DNA of 64,000 bases from Janibacter hoylei PVAS-1. Lineage in GTDB: Bacteria > Actinomycetota > Actinomycetes > Actinomycetales > Dermatophilaceae. The position numbers and the translations under genes were made by a program. Below the pieces are notes generated by a model that saw only the letters and a program-made list of their open reading frames with translations, was not told where the DNA came from and searched no databases. The DNA is taken from the NCBI RefSeq assembly GCF_000297495.1, contig NZ_ALWX01000003.1:43000-106999 (forward strand), given 5' to 3'. Positions 32,153-40,848 of the stretch are shown in pieces (position 1 is the first letter of the stretch; each line of letters opens with the position of its first letter).

Positions 32153-32181
32153 ACCATAGGGGCAGATGTGACGACTGTGAA
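32153..32181 (-). promoter_or_regulatory. Promoter of the HTH-bS22 cluster
   Basis: On the minus strand TTCACA and TATGGT are 17 nt apart, about 70 nt before the HTH gene start. The -10 is clean for this GC content and the -35 is fair. It would drive HTH, bS22 and perhaps the epimerase. Confidence 0.55.
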
Positions 32182-32246
32182 GACGAGCGGGGCAGGTTTT
32201 GCTCGCACGTCCACCCGACACGCCGCAGGTCGGGCAAAAATCGCGC

Positions 32247-33437
32247 TCACTCGTACCAGACGTCGAGCCCGTGGAGGGGGAAGACCGCCTCACGCGCCGC
32301 CATGATCGCCCGGTCGACGCCGCTGTGCGGGTTGTAGCCCATCGCCCACGGCTGGACCCAGATCGGCAGGTCCTTGTCGTCGAGATCGCCCATCCGCTCC
32401 GGCCCGAGCTGCCCGGAGACGAGCTCGACGTGCTCGCGCCAGGCCATGGGGATCTCCGTGGCTGCCGGTACGGGGTGGTGGGCGGCGATGGCCGTGAGGT
32501 GCGTCCACGCCCGTGGGACCGCGCCGGCGACGTCATAGCCGCCGCCGCCGACGGCCACCCACCGTCCGTCGCACACCTCGTGCGCGAGCCGGTGCATGTC
32601 GACCGCCGCCTGGCGCTGGGCGTCGAGCGAGATCGCCATGTGCGCCAGCGGGTCCTCCCGGTGGGTGTCGCAGCCGTGCTGGGTCACGAGGATCTGGGGC
32701 CGGAAGGCCCGTACGACCGGGGCGGCCACGGCGGTGATGGCGCGCAGCCAGGGCCCGTCGGTCACCCCGGGCGGCAGGGCGACGTTGACCGCGGTGCCCT
32801 CGGCGCCCGCTCCACCCGTGTCGCCCGGCCAGCCGGTGCCCGGGAAGAGCGTGCGGCCGGACTCGTGGACCGACACGGTGAGCACGCGGGGGTCCTCGTA
32901 GAAGATCTCCTGCACCCCGTCGCCGTGGTGCACGTCGACGTCGACGTAGGCGACGCGCTCGACGCCCTGGTCGAGCAGCCAGGCGATCGCGGCCGCGATG
33001 TCGTTGTAGACGCAAAATCCGGCGGCCCGGTCGCGCATCGCGTGGTGCATGCCGCCGGTGAAGTTCACCCCGTGCTCGGCCTCGCCGGTCCACACCCGCC
33101 GGGCCGCCTCGATCGAGCCTAAGACGATGCGAGCGCTCGACTCGTGGATGCCGGCGAAGGCGGGGACGTCGTCGGTGCCGATACCCCACCGACCGTCGGC
33201 GACCGTCGGGTCCTCCGAGATGGCGCGGACGGCAGCGACGTACTCGGGGTCGTGAACCGTGTGGAGGACCTCGTCGGTCGCGGGGGCGACGTCGACGACG
33301 TCGACCTGGTCGAAGACACCGAGCTCGCGGCACAGCCGAGCCGTGAGGTCCAGACGCACCGGTGCCATCGGGTGACCGGGGCCGAAGTCGTACCGCGTGA
33401 AGTCCTCACCCCAGATGGCGCACGCCTGTGTCGTCAT
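32247..33437 (-). CDS. AcuC-type histone-deacetylase-family protein
   Basis: 396 aa, normal for AcuC. Zinc-dependent arginase-fold deacetylase that acts on acetylated lysines, for example acetyl-CoA synthetase in Bacillus. Visible: GGMHHAMRDRAAGFCVYND with the catalytic HH pair, VDVDVHHGDGVQEIFYEDPR with the metal Asp/His, and GCDTHREDPLAHM plus VAVGGGGYD near the end. ATG 33437 is chosen over the longer frame. Divergent from the TrkA-type gene. The true substrate here is not known. Confidence 0.92.
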   Translation of the reverse strand: MTTQACAIWGEDFTRYDFGPGHPMAPVRLDLTARLCRELGVFDQVDVVDVAPATDEVLHTVHDPEYVAAVRAISEDPTVADGRWGIGTDDVPAFAGIHESSARIVLGSIEAARRVWTGEAEHGVNFTGGMHHAMRDRAAGFCVYNDIAAAIAWLLDQGVERVAYVDVDVHHGDGVQEIFYEDPRVLTVSVHESGRTLFPGTGWPGDTGGAGAEGTAVNVALPPGVTDGPWLRAITAVAAPVVRAFRPQILVTQHGCDTHREDPLAHMAISLDAQRQAAVDMHRLAHEVCDGRWVAVGGGGYDVAGAVPRAWTHLTAIAAHHPVPAATEIPMAWREHVELVSGQLGPERMGDLDDKDLPIWVQPWAMGYNPHSGVDRAIMAAREAVFPLHGLDVWYE

Positions 33438-33499
33438 GCGCCCGACGCTACCCCGACTAGGGTCAGGTGCCACGACCACCCGACACATCGGAGGACCAC

Positions 33500-34168
33500 G
33501 TGCCGCGCATGCGTCTGCACAACGAGGACGTCCTCGTCCTCGGCCTCGGCCGCTTCGGCGGCGCCGTGGCCACTGAGCTGCACCGACTCGGCAACCGGGT
33601 GACGGCTCTCGAGCTGGACCCCTCCCTCGCGGAGACCTACCTGGGCCGCGTGGGTCGCATCGTCCAGGGCGATGCGACGTCGGTGACGACGATCGAGGAC
33701 CTCAAGCCGCACACCTTCTCGGCGACGGTCCTGGCGATCGGCTCGTCGATCGAGGCCAGCGTGCTCGCCGCGGTCAACGTCATCGACGGCGAGGCGCCGA
33801 AGGTGTGGGCCAAGGCGGTCAGCCCCGAGCACGCGCGCATCCTCAACCGCATCGGCGTGCACCACGTCCTCTCCCCCGAGATCGAGTCGGGCAAGCGGCT
33901 GGCCCACCTCATCGGCAGCCGGCTCATGGACTACATCGAGTTCGACGACGGCTTCGCGATCGTCAAGATGACCCCGCCGCAGGAGGCGATCGGCTTCACG
34001 CTCGAGCAGTCGTCCATCCGCAGCAAGTACGGCGTCACCGTCGTCGGGGTCAAGTCCCCCGGCCAGGACTTCACGTACGCCCGCCCGGACACCAAGGTGC
34101 GCAGCGGCGACCTCATCATCGTCAGCGGCCCGACGACCCTCATCGAGCGGATGGCCGCGCGCCCGTAG
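33500..34168 (+). CDS. TrkA/KtrA-type potassium channel regulatory protein
   Basis: 222 aa soluble RCK protein: N-terminal NAD-binding fold VLVLGLGRFGGAVATELHRL with VTALELDPSLAETYL, and a C-terminal TrkA_C domain with GVTVVGVKSPGQDFTYARPD. GTG 33500 is preceded by GGAGG. Such proteins gate a TrkH/KtrB potassium pore in response to nucleotides, but no pore gene lies in this window. A strong hairpin follows the stop. Confidence 0.9.
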   Translation: MPRMRLHNEDVLVLGLGRFGGAVATELHRLGNRVTALELDPSLAETYLGRVGRIVQGDATSVTTIEDLKPHTFSATVLAIGSSIEASVLAAVNVIDGEAPKVWAKAVSPEHARILNRIGVHHVLSPEIESGKRLAHLIGSRLMDYIEFDDGFAIVKMTPPQEAIGFTLEQSSIRSKYGVTVVGVKSPGQDFTYARPDTKVRSGDLIIVSGPTTLIERMAARP

Positions 34169-34187
34169 GCCGGGCCGACCGCACGAC

Positions 34188-34228
34188 GGCGCCCCTCCTC
34201 CCTTCGGACGAAGGGGAGGAGGGGCGCC
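34188..34228. terminator. Long hairpin after the TrkA gene
   Basis: A 19-bp stem starting GGCGCCCCTCCTCCC, with one bulged base and a tiny TTCGGACGAA top, between the convergent TrkA and GNAT genes. Strong bidirectional terminator candidate. Confidence 0.75.
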
Positions 34229-34247
34229 GGTGGTCGTGGAGGCAGCG

Positions 34248-34766
34248 TCAGCCGCGGTCCTCGCCGAGGGCGAGGACGAGCGCGACCTCTTCCTCCTGGC
34301 CGGAGTCGTCGCCGGCGACGCGCATCGGGCGGCGGTCGTCGGTGGGCCGGAAGCCGAAGCTCGAGGCGAAGGCGACCGCGCGGCCGTTGTCGGCCCCGAC
34401 CCAGTAGTACAGCTGGCCCAGGCCCTTGCCCTCCGCGATGCGGGCGCTCTCGCGCACGAGGCTCGCGGCGACGCTGCGGCCGCGCCAGTCGGGGCGGACC
34501 CAGAGGCCGAAGAGCTGGCCGGCGGTCTCGGACTTCGTCTCGCCGGCGGAGCCGATGCTCACGACGCCGACCTGCTCGCCGTCGGCCTCGGCGACGAGGC
34601 GGTCACTGCGACCCATGCGGGCCCGCCAGAAGTCCTCGGGCTCGGCGGCCTCGGTGGCGTGGTCGGCGACGAAGGCGTCAGGAGATTCCTGCAACGCTTC
34701 CAGCCGAAGGGTGCGGTAGGTCTCCCACTCGTCCTCGGTCAGTGCGCGCACGGTGATCTCACTCAT
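34248..34766 (-). CDS. GNAT-family acetyltransferase
   Basis: 172 aa. GNAT fold with RALTEDEWETYRTLRLEALQ at the start, a beta strand region VAEADGEQVGVVSIGS, and the acetyl-CoA pyrophosphate loop in LWVRPDWRGRSVAASLVRES. The C-terminus has a YYWVGADNGRAVAFASSFGF segment as usual. The substrate cannot be read; relatives acetylate amines or protein N-termini. It and the next GNAT gene lie in tandem and look like diverged relatives. Confidence 0.88.
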   Translation of the reverse strand: MSEITVRALTEDEWETYRTLRLEALQESPDAFVADHATEAAEPEDFWRARMGRSDRLVAEADGEQVGVVSIGSAGETKSETAGQLFGLWVRPDWRGRSVAASLVRESARIAEGKGLGQLYYWVGADNGRAVAFASSFGFRPTDDRRPMRVAGDDSGQEEEVALVLALGEDRG

Positions 34767-34819
34767 GGCGCGAGTCTCTCATCCCCGCCGGCGAAATGCC
34801 CTGCCGGGTCACGGATTGT

Positions 34820-35302
34820 TCACCCGATCGAAGGCAGATCACGACTCATCCGGTCGCATCGCGGGGCATCTCCGTGGGCTCCGTCGAAGGCAAACCCGGC
34901 CCGCTCGTAGAAGGCGACGGCGCGAGGGTTGTCGAGCATGACGTGCAGCCGCACCTCCGTCGCGCCGCCGTCCGCCGCCTCGGTCACGGCGGCCTCGACG
35001 AGCGCATCGGCGATCCCCCGACCGCGAGCATGGCCGGCGACCCACATCGCGACGATCTCGGGGACGTCGGCCGGGTCGAGCCGCAGGAGCGTCGCGGCGC
35101 CGAGCGGGAGCCCGTCGCGGGCCTCGGCGAGGAAGATGGCCTGCCCGAAGAGCCCGCGCCACCTCTGCTCGTCGTACGCGACCTCCCGGGCGAAGCTGCT
35201 GCCGTAGGCCGCCGGCTCGTCGAGGAGCATCGCCAGCCGCATGGCCCGGTAGCGCTGCCAGTCGTCGGCGGTCAGGCGGCGCACCGACCAGTCGGCGACC
35301 AT
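34820..35302 (-). CDS. GNAT-family acetyltransferase
   Basis: 160 aa. It opens VADWSVRRLTADDWQRYRAM, close to the sister gene at 34248 (RYRAMRLAML against TYRTLRLEAL), and has MWVAGHARGRGIADALVEAA as the CoA loop and NPRAVAFYERAGFAFDG at the end. ATG 35302 overlaps the proC stop by one base (TGATG), so it is coupled to proC. Substrate unknown. The continuous frame reaches far upstream only because proC is frameshifted. Confidence 0.87.
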   Translation of the reverse strand: MVADWSVRRLTADDWQRYRAMRLAMLLDEPAAYGSSFAREVAYDEQRWRGLFGQAIFLAEARDGLPLGAATLLRLDPADVPEIVAMWVAGHARGRGIADALVEAAVTEAADGGATEVRLHVMLDNPRAVAFYERAGFAFDGAHGDAPRCDRMSRDLPSIG

Positions 35303-36091
35303 CAGCCCGCACGCTCGGCGCAGGCCGCGACGGCGTCGGCGAGCGCGTGCCGCACCCCGTGGGCCTCGAGGCGGGCGAGCGCCGCAGCGGTCGAGCCCCC
35401 CCGGCGAGGTGACCTGGGCGCGCAGCAGCGCCGCCTCCTCACCGGTCTCGACGAGCATCGCGCCCGCCCCTCGGGCCGCCTGACCGGCGAGGGCGAGGGC
35501 GTCGGCGCGGGTCAGCCCCCGGGCGACACCGGCATCGACCATCGCCTCGACGACGAGGTAGAAGTACGCGGGAGCCGACCCGGAGAGGGCCGTGGCGGCA
35601 CCCTGCTGCGCCTCGGGCAGCACGAGGGTGGCGCCGGTCGGCGCGAGCACGTCGCGCACGAGCTGCAGCTGCTCGGCGGTGACGTCTGCGGCGGGGCTGA
35701 GCACAGTCATCCCCTGGCCGACACGAGCCGGGGTGTTGGGCATGCCCCGGACCGCGGCGACGCCGTCCGGCAGCGCGGCGGCCAGGTCGGCGAGGGAGAC
35801 CCCCAGCGCGAGGGAGACGACGACCGAGCCGGGACGAAGGGAGTCGCGCACCTGCGCGAGCAGGTCCGCCACGGCGTAGGGCTTGACGACGACGAGGTGG
35901 ACGTCGGCGCGGGCGGCGGCCGCGAGGGCGTCGACGACCTCGACCCCGGGCCGGTCGGCGTACCGCTCGCGCAGCTCGGCAGCGCGCTCCGGGGTGCGCA
36001 CGACGGCGAGGACCTCGCCGTCGCCCCCCGTGGTGAGCCCGTCGAGGATGGCGCCGCCCATGGCGCCGACTCCGTAGATCGCGGTGGTCAT
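35302..36091 (-). CDS. proC: Pyrroline-5-carboxylate reductase, frameshifted
   Basis: About 262 aa restored. It reduces pyrroline-5-carboxylate to proline with NAD(P)H. N-terminal fold TTAIYGVGAMGGAILDGL, then VRGMPNTPARVGQGMTVL and the C-terminal signature SGSAPAYFYLVVEAMVDAGV with VARGLTRADALALA. Seven C at 35396-35402 carry one extra base; removing it restores TSPGGSTAAALARLEAHGVR and a stop at 35302. Proline dehydrogenase-like gene immediately upstream. In mycobacteria proC also precedes the Rv0500A-bS22 pair. Confidence 0.9.
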
Positions 36092-36120
36092 CTGGGGTCC
36101 TCCTGGGTCGGTGGTGCGGG

Positions 36121-37067
36121 TCAGCCGCGGTCGGTCAGGGTCTCGACGAGGCGTCGGATCCCGGAAGGACGGCGGGCCAGGTCGTGCAGGTGCTCGAGCC
36201 ACATCGGACCGTAGGGCACGAGGATGCGCACCCGGTGGCCGGCGTCGGCGGTGCGCAGCTGCAGGTCGGGGTCGGCGCCGAGGAAGAACTGGTACTCCAG
36301 GCCCTCGGGACCACGACCGGACTGGTCGGCGAGCCCGTCGGCCAGGTCGAGGAGCACCGGCTCGTGGGTTGCGACGACGGTGTGGACGCCGCTGCCCAGC
36401 AGGGTCGCCAGGCAACGAGCGAAGGCGAGGTCGACCTCGTGCGGGTCCTGCCAGCTCGACGCCCGCGGCTTGCCGGTGCCGCCGCGCACGAGGCGCACCC
36501 GTGCACCGGTCGCGGCGAGCATCGCCGCGTCGGCCTCGGAGCGGTGGCGGCGGGCGACGAGCGAGGTCGTGAGGCGGGGGTGGTCCAGCCGCACCCGCTG
36601 GACGAGGTCGAGCAGGGTGTCCATCGCGTGATCGGGACCGGAGCGCAGGGTGACGTCGACGCGGTGCTCGTCGCCGACTGTGCACACCCGACGCAGGGCC
36701 TCCTCGGCGCGGGCCGGGTCCTGCCCGAGACCGAGGTGCTCGGGCGCGAGGTAGAGCTCGGAGTGGTAGTCGCCGCCGGCCGTGACGGGCGCGACCCGCT
36801 CGATGGCCGTGGTCGCCTCGCTGATCGTCGCCTCGACGGCCGCGGCATCGGTCGCGGCAGGGCAGGAGGGGGTGGAGGCGCGGCCAGCCGGTTGGTCCGA
36901 CGCAGCCACGCCGCGGTGGCGACGGCGTCATCGATCCCGTCGCCGGCGACGAAGCGCCGCCGGGCGGCCTGCACGATGCGTGAGCGCTCGGTGCGCTGCC
37001 GGGCTCCCGGGGCGACGAGCGCGTCGAGCAGGCGGGTGCGCAGGTGGTCGGGGTCAAGGGCACTCAC
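36121..37067 (-). CDS. Proline-dehydrogenase-like protein, frameshifted
   Basis: About 315 aa restored. Family signs are near the C-terminus: VATHEPVLLDLADGLA, LEYQFFLGADPDLQLR and GHRVRILVPYGPMWLEHLHD, with RLVRGGTGKPRASSWQDPHE earlier. The N-terminal half diverges: the usual VSVKLS strand reads SELYLAPEHLG, so activity is uncertain. It may be a diverged enzyme (PutB-like) that feeds FAD-linked proline oxidation next to proC. GTG 37067 overlaps the lipid kinase stop by GTGA. One base appears missing in the G run at 36868-36872, between LRRTNRLAAPPP and TPSCPAATDAAAVE. Confidence 0.75.
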
Positions 37068-37984
37068 GTCGTCTCCTCCGGGGTGTGCAGACGGTAGGCG
37101 CCGGGGACGACCCGCCAGGTCCGCTCCCGGGCCGGCTCGAGCTCCTCGCCGTCGGCGTTGGCGGCGAAGGCGTGGTTGGCCCCGCGGACGGTGACGGTCC
37201 CGGCCCGACGGGTCACGACGTCGTCGAGCTCGGTGTGGGTCCCGCGGCTCAGGTGCAGGGCGTAGCGCAGTCGACGCAGCGGGGCGACGGCGAAGGAGAC
37301 GACGACCTCGGCCCGGCCGTCGCCCGGCCGCGCGTCCGGTGCGATCGTCGAGCCGCCGCCGACGCTCGTCCCGATGGTCGCCGCGACCTGCAGCACGCGA
37401 CGGCTGCCGTCAGCGACGACCTCGCCGTCGGTGACGACCTCGAGGTGCCGCCCCTGCTGCCCGAGTCCTGCCGAGATGCCGCCGATGGCGTAGCCGAGGA
37501 TCCCCAGGTGCACCTTGCCCAGGCGCTCCTTCCACGGCGCCGCGATGCGGCCGGCCTCCTCGCCCACGCCGATGTGCACGGCATTGGCCACGAGGTTGTC
37601 GTCGTCGTCGATGAGCACGTCGACGGGGCGCACCGGACTGGCCAGGACGATGCGTGCCGCCTCGGCGGGGTCCTTGGGCAGCCCCGTGGCACGGGCGAAG
37701 TCGTTGCCGGTCCCCATCGGCAGCAGGCCGACCGTCGGCGGGTCCTCGCCGAGGTCGCCGGTGCGGCAGAGCGCGGTGACAAAGGCGTGGAGCGACCCGT
37801 CTCCCCCGGCGATGACGACCTCGCGGCCGTCACGCCGGGCGATGGCGTCGGTGAGCTCGTCGATCGACTCGGTCTCGACGACCTCGACGTCGCCGCCCTC
37901 ACGCAGCACCGCCAGCGCGGCCTCCTGGGCCTCACGGTCGGAGCTGCCCGCAGAGGCATTGGCGATGAAGAGCAGTCGTCTCAC
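37064..37984 (-). CDS. Diacylglycerol kinase family lipid kinase
   Basis: 306 aa, YegS/BmrU/DgkB type. It phosphorylates diacylglycerol or a related lipid. The N-terminal RRLLFIANASAGSSDRE, the catalytic VVIAGGDGSLHAF with GGDG, and LLPMGTGNDFARATGLP are diagnostic. The C-terminal beta sandwich includes HAFAANADGEELE with the conserved DGE. It likely starts an operon running down to the GNAT gene at 34820. Confidence 0.93.
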   Translation of the reverse strand: MRRLLFIANASAGSSDREAQEAALAVLREGGDVEVVETESIDELTDAIARRDGREVVIAGGDGSLHAFVTALCRTGDLGEDPPTVGLLPMGTGNDFARATGLPKDPAEAARIVLASPVRPVDVLIDDDDNLVANAVHIGVGEEAGRIAAPWKERLGKVHLGILGYAIGGISAGLGQQGRHLEVVTDGEVVADGSRRVLQVAATIGTSVGGGSTIAPDARPGDGRAEVVVSFAVAPLRRLRYALHLSRGTHTELDDVVTRRAGTVTVRGANHAFAANADGEELEPARERTWRVVPGAYRLHTPEETT

Positions 37985-38008
37985 GCCCGTCAGCCTACGG
38001 TCCTGCGC

Positions 38009-38144
38009 TCACCCGGTCCGGCGGCGCAGGGTGAGGCTGACGAGGGCGAGGGCCACGACGATCCAGCCGGCGATGACGAGCAGCGGGGTGACGAGGTCGG
38101 CGCCGGGCTCGGGCTGGCCGGCGACGGCGGCCGGGGGCCGACAT
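38009..38144 (-). CDS. Small single-pass membrane protein, frameshifted
   Basis: About 44 aa restored. ATG 38144 overlaps the isomerase stop by one base (TGATG). The frame breaks in a run of five G at 38133-38137. With one base removed it reads MSAPAAVAGQPEPGADLVTP, then a membrane helix LLVIAGWIVVALALVSLTL and an RRRTG end. The clean fit of overlap, helix and stop argues that this is a true small gene. Function unknown. Confidence 0.5.
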
Positions 38145-38974
38145 CACGCCGATCCGGCCGAGGTGCCGCTCGGCTCGGCCGCGAGCTGCCCGAGGTGCCG
38201 GCGGGCGAAGTCGAGGGACTCGCGCAGGTCCTCCTCACGCTCCTTGGGTCGCTTGCGGGTGCCGACCTCGAGGACCACCGCCCCGGCGAAACCGCTCGTC
38301 GCGACGTGCTGCAGCACCTCCGCGCAGGGCTGGGTGCCGCGACCCGGGACGAGGTGGTCGTCCTTGAGGGTCGTCAACAGCCCGTCCGCGAGGTGGATGT
38401 GCGCGAGCCGCTCGTCGAGGTCGAGGACCATCTGCATGGCGTCGCTGCGCGCGGTCGCGGTGTGCGACAGGTCGACCGTCACGTGGTCGTAGGGCTGGGG
38501 CACCGGGTCCCAGTGCGGCAGGTAGGCCTGCACCTGCCGGCCACCGGCCGCCCACGGGAACATGTTTTCCACCGCCAGGACGATGCCGGTGTCGTCCTCC
38601 CGCTCGGCCACCCCGTCGGCGAAGGTGCGGGCGTACTCCTTCTGCCACCGGAAGGGTGGGTGGAGCACGACGGTCGGCGCCCCGACCTCCTGCGCCAGCT
38701 CGATCGACGCGTCGACCTTGCCCCAGGGGTCGGCGCTCATGACCCGCTGGGTGAGCAGCAGCGTCGGCGCGTGGATCGAGACGATGTCGACCCCGTGGTG
38801 CTCGGCGAGCGCTAGCAGGGCGCCCGCATTCTGCGAGACGGGGTCCGACCAGACCATGACCTCGACCCCGTCGTAGCCGAGCCGGGCCGCGGTCTCGAAG
38901 GCCGCCGCGGCGCCTTCGGGGTAGACCGACGCCGTGGACAGCCCCACCGGGATCGGGCGCGCGTGATCAGGCAT
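38144..38974 (-). CDS. Sugar phosphate isomerase/epimerase family TIM-barrel protein
   Basis: 276 aa, Rv0498-like. AP-endonuclease-2-type TIM barrel, with VGLSTASVYPEGAAAAFETA, a LGYDGVEVMVWSDP strand, VSIHAPTLLL, VLHPPFRWQKEY, LAVENMFPWAAGG, HVTVDLSHTA and HIHLADGL. These His, Glu and Asp residues are the usual divalent metal ligands. Substrate unknown. It precedes the small membrane gene and follows ppx in the same orientation, matching the order around M. tuberculosis Rv0496-Rv0498. Confidence 0.85.
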   Translation of the reverse strand: MPDHARPIPVGLSTASVYPEGAAAAFETAARLGYDGVEVMVWSDPVSQNAGALLALAEHHGVDIVSIHAPTLLLTQRVMSADPWGKVDASIELAQEVGAPTVVLHPPFRWQKEYARTFADGVAEREDDTGIVLAVENMFPWAAGGRQVQAYLPHWDPVPQPYDHVTVDLSHTATARSDAMQMVLDLDERLAHIHLADGLLTTLKDDHLVPGRGTQPCAEVLQHVATSGFAGAVVLEVGTRKRPKEREEDLRESLDFARRHLGQLAAEPSGTSAGSA

Positions 38975-39022
38975 GCCGTCGAGCGTAGACCTCGCCGGTG
39001 GGACGACCCCGGTCAGCGGGCG

Positions 39023-39950
39023 TCAGGACATGAGGTCGAGGTAGCGCAGCAGCACTCCCTCGCGCAGCGCCCACGGGCAGATCGTCAGCTCCTCGACCCC
39101 GAGCAGGTCCATGGCGGCCTCGGCGACGATGCCGCCGGCGAGGATCTGGTGCGACCGCGATGCCGACACCCCGGGTAGTTCGACCCGCTCGCGGGCGGTC
39201 ATCGGGGTGATGCGCGCGATCGTCGCGGTGACGTCGGCCAGACGCAGGCGCCGGGTGACGTAGGGCCCGTCGGCGCTCGGCGCGGCACCGGCCAGGCGAG
39301 CCAGCGAGCGCATCGTCTTGCTCGTGCCGAGCACGGTGTCGGGGGGCGCTCGCCTTGGCGTAGGGGCGGATCTCCTTGGCGAGGGTCGCGCGCACGTAGC
39401 GCCGCGCCTCCTTGATCTGCTGGGCGCTCGGAGGGTCCGCTGGGAGCAGCTCGCGCGTGGTGCGACCGGCCCCGAGGAGCAGGGACTTCGCGATGTCGGG
39501 GTCCTCGTCGTCACCGAGGGTCAGCTCGAGCGAGCCACCACCGATGTCGATGACGAGCAGCTTGCCCGCGGACCACCCGGCCCAGCGGCGTGCCGCGAGG
39601 AAGGTCAGGCGGGCCTCGTCCTCGCCGCTCAGCACCCGCAGGTCGACTCCGGTCTCCTCGCGCACCCGGGTGAGCACCTGCTCGCCGTTGGGCGCCTCGC
39701 GGACGGCGCTCGTCGCGAAGGCGAGGATCTCCTCGGCCCCGTGGTCCTCGGCGACCTCGAGGCACTCGGCGACGAAGCGGGAGAGGTCGGCCGCCCCCGC
39801 GTCGTCGATGCAGCCCTCGTCGTCGACGTGCTCCGAGAGCCGGAGCAGGATCTTGTGAGAGGTCGCGGGGATCGGCGCCGCACCGTGGTGGGCGTCGACG
39901 ATGAGCAGGTGGACGGTGTTGGAACCGACGTCGATGACACCAAGGCGCAC
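39023..39950 (-). CDS. Ppx/GppA-family exopolyphosphatase, frameshifted
   Basis: About 308 aa restored. ASKHA-fold phosphatase acting on polyphosphate or pppGpp; only the short two-domain form. Visible: [20 protein letters not shown] (phosphate loop 1), [29 protein letters not shown] (loop 2), and [10 protein letters not shown] before [20 protein letters not shown]. Six G at 39341-39346 hold one base too many, separating KASAP from [10 protein letters not shown]. The start is GTG 39950. Mycobacterial Rv0496 occupies the same position. Confidence 0.88.
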
Positions 39951-40002
39951 GGGGCAACAGTAGACGCACGCGGACCACCTGCCAGACAGGACGCCGCATA
40001 GG

Positions 40003-40848
40003 GTGACGCCCGTGAGCGACGAGACCCCGACCCACCCGGAGGAGACGGACCTGCGGACCGCCCGCACGTGGGTCGAGTTCGACGACCCGGCCGACGACGG
40101 GCAGCGCTTCCGCTGCGACCTCACCTGGCTCACGTCGTCGTGGACCTGCGTCTTCGGGTCCGGCTGCCACGGCATCGACGCCGACAAGCCGGACTACGGG
40201 TGCTGCGTGCTCGGTGCGCACTTCACCGACAAGGACGACCTGACCCGGGTCAAGGCGATCGTCGACGAGCTCGGCGAGGACGAGTGGGAGCTGCACCCGG
40301 GCTCGACGCGCCGCTCCGCGTGGACGGAGAAGGAGGACGGCGACCTCAAGACCAAGGTCGTCGACGGGGCCTGCATCTTCTTGAACCGCCCCGGCTTCCC
40401 CGCCGGCGCCGGCTGCGCGCTGCACCAGCACGCGATGCTCACCGGCGTCGAGCCGCACACCGTCAAGCCGGACGTGTGCTGGCAGCTGCCGATCCGGCGC
40501 ACCTACCGCACCGTCGAGCTGCCGGACGAGAGCAGCTACCTCGAGGTGAGCATCGGCGAGTACGACCGCCGCGGGTGGGGGCCGGGCGGGCACGAGCTCG
40601 ACTGGTACTGCTCCGGCAGCCCCGACGCCCACGTCGCCCCCGACCCGGTCTACGTCAGCGAGCGCGCCGGGCTCGTCGAGCTCATGGGGCAGGCCGGCTA
40701 CGACGAGCTGGCGACACGCTGCGAGGCCCACCTCGCGCTGGTCGCGGCCGCCACGACGACGAGGGGAGGGTCCCGCCCTTCGCCCGCCGGCCGGACCCTG
40801 CTGCCGCTGCTCGTCCACCCGGCCACGCTGGCGGCGCAGGAGCGGTGA
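40003..40848 (+). CDS. Conserved Cys-rich protein (Rv0495c-like)
   Basis: 281 aa, conserved in Actinobacteria next to ppx, function unknown. Cysteines are concentrated in [60 protein letters not shown] and one more at DWYCSGSPD. This spacing suggests a metal or iron-sulfur site. GTG 40003 or 40012 starts it. Divergent from ppx. The last bases overlap the next gene by GTGA, so they are coupled. Confidence 0.85.
   Translation: MTPVSDETPTHPEETDLRTARTWVEFDDPADDGQRFRCDLTWLTSSWTCVFGSGCHGIDADKPDYGCCVLGAHFTDKDDLTRVKAIVDELGEDEWELHPGSTRRSAWTEKEDGDLKTKVVDGACIFLNRPGFPAGAGCALHQHAMLTGVEPHTVKPDVCWQLPIRRTYRTVELPDESSYLEVSIGEYDRRGWGPGGHELDWYCSGSPDAHVAPDPVYVSERAGLVELMGQAGYDELATRCEAHLALVAAATTTRGGSRPSPAGRTLLPLLVHPATLAAQER

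Noticed and set aside
34820..37063. One very long fused ORF across GNAT, proC and the proline-dehydrogenase-like gene
   Set aside because: It exists only because frameshifts shift proC and its neighbours into one frame; family boundaries and overlaps show three genes.
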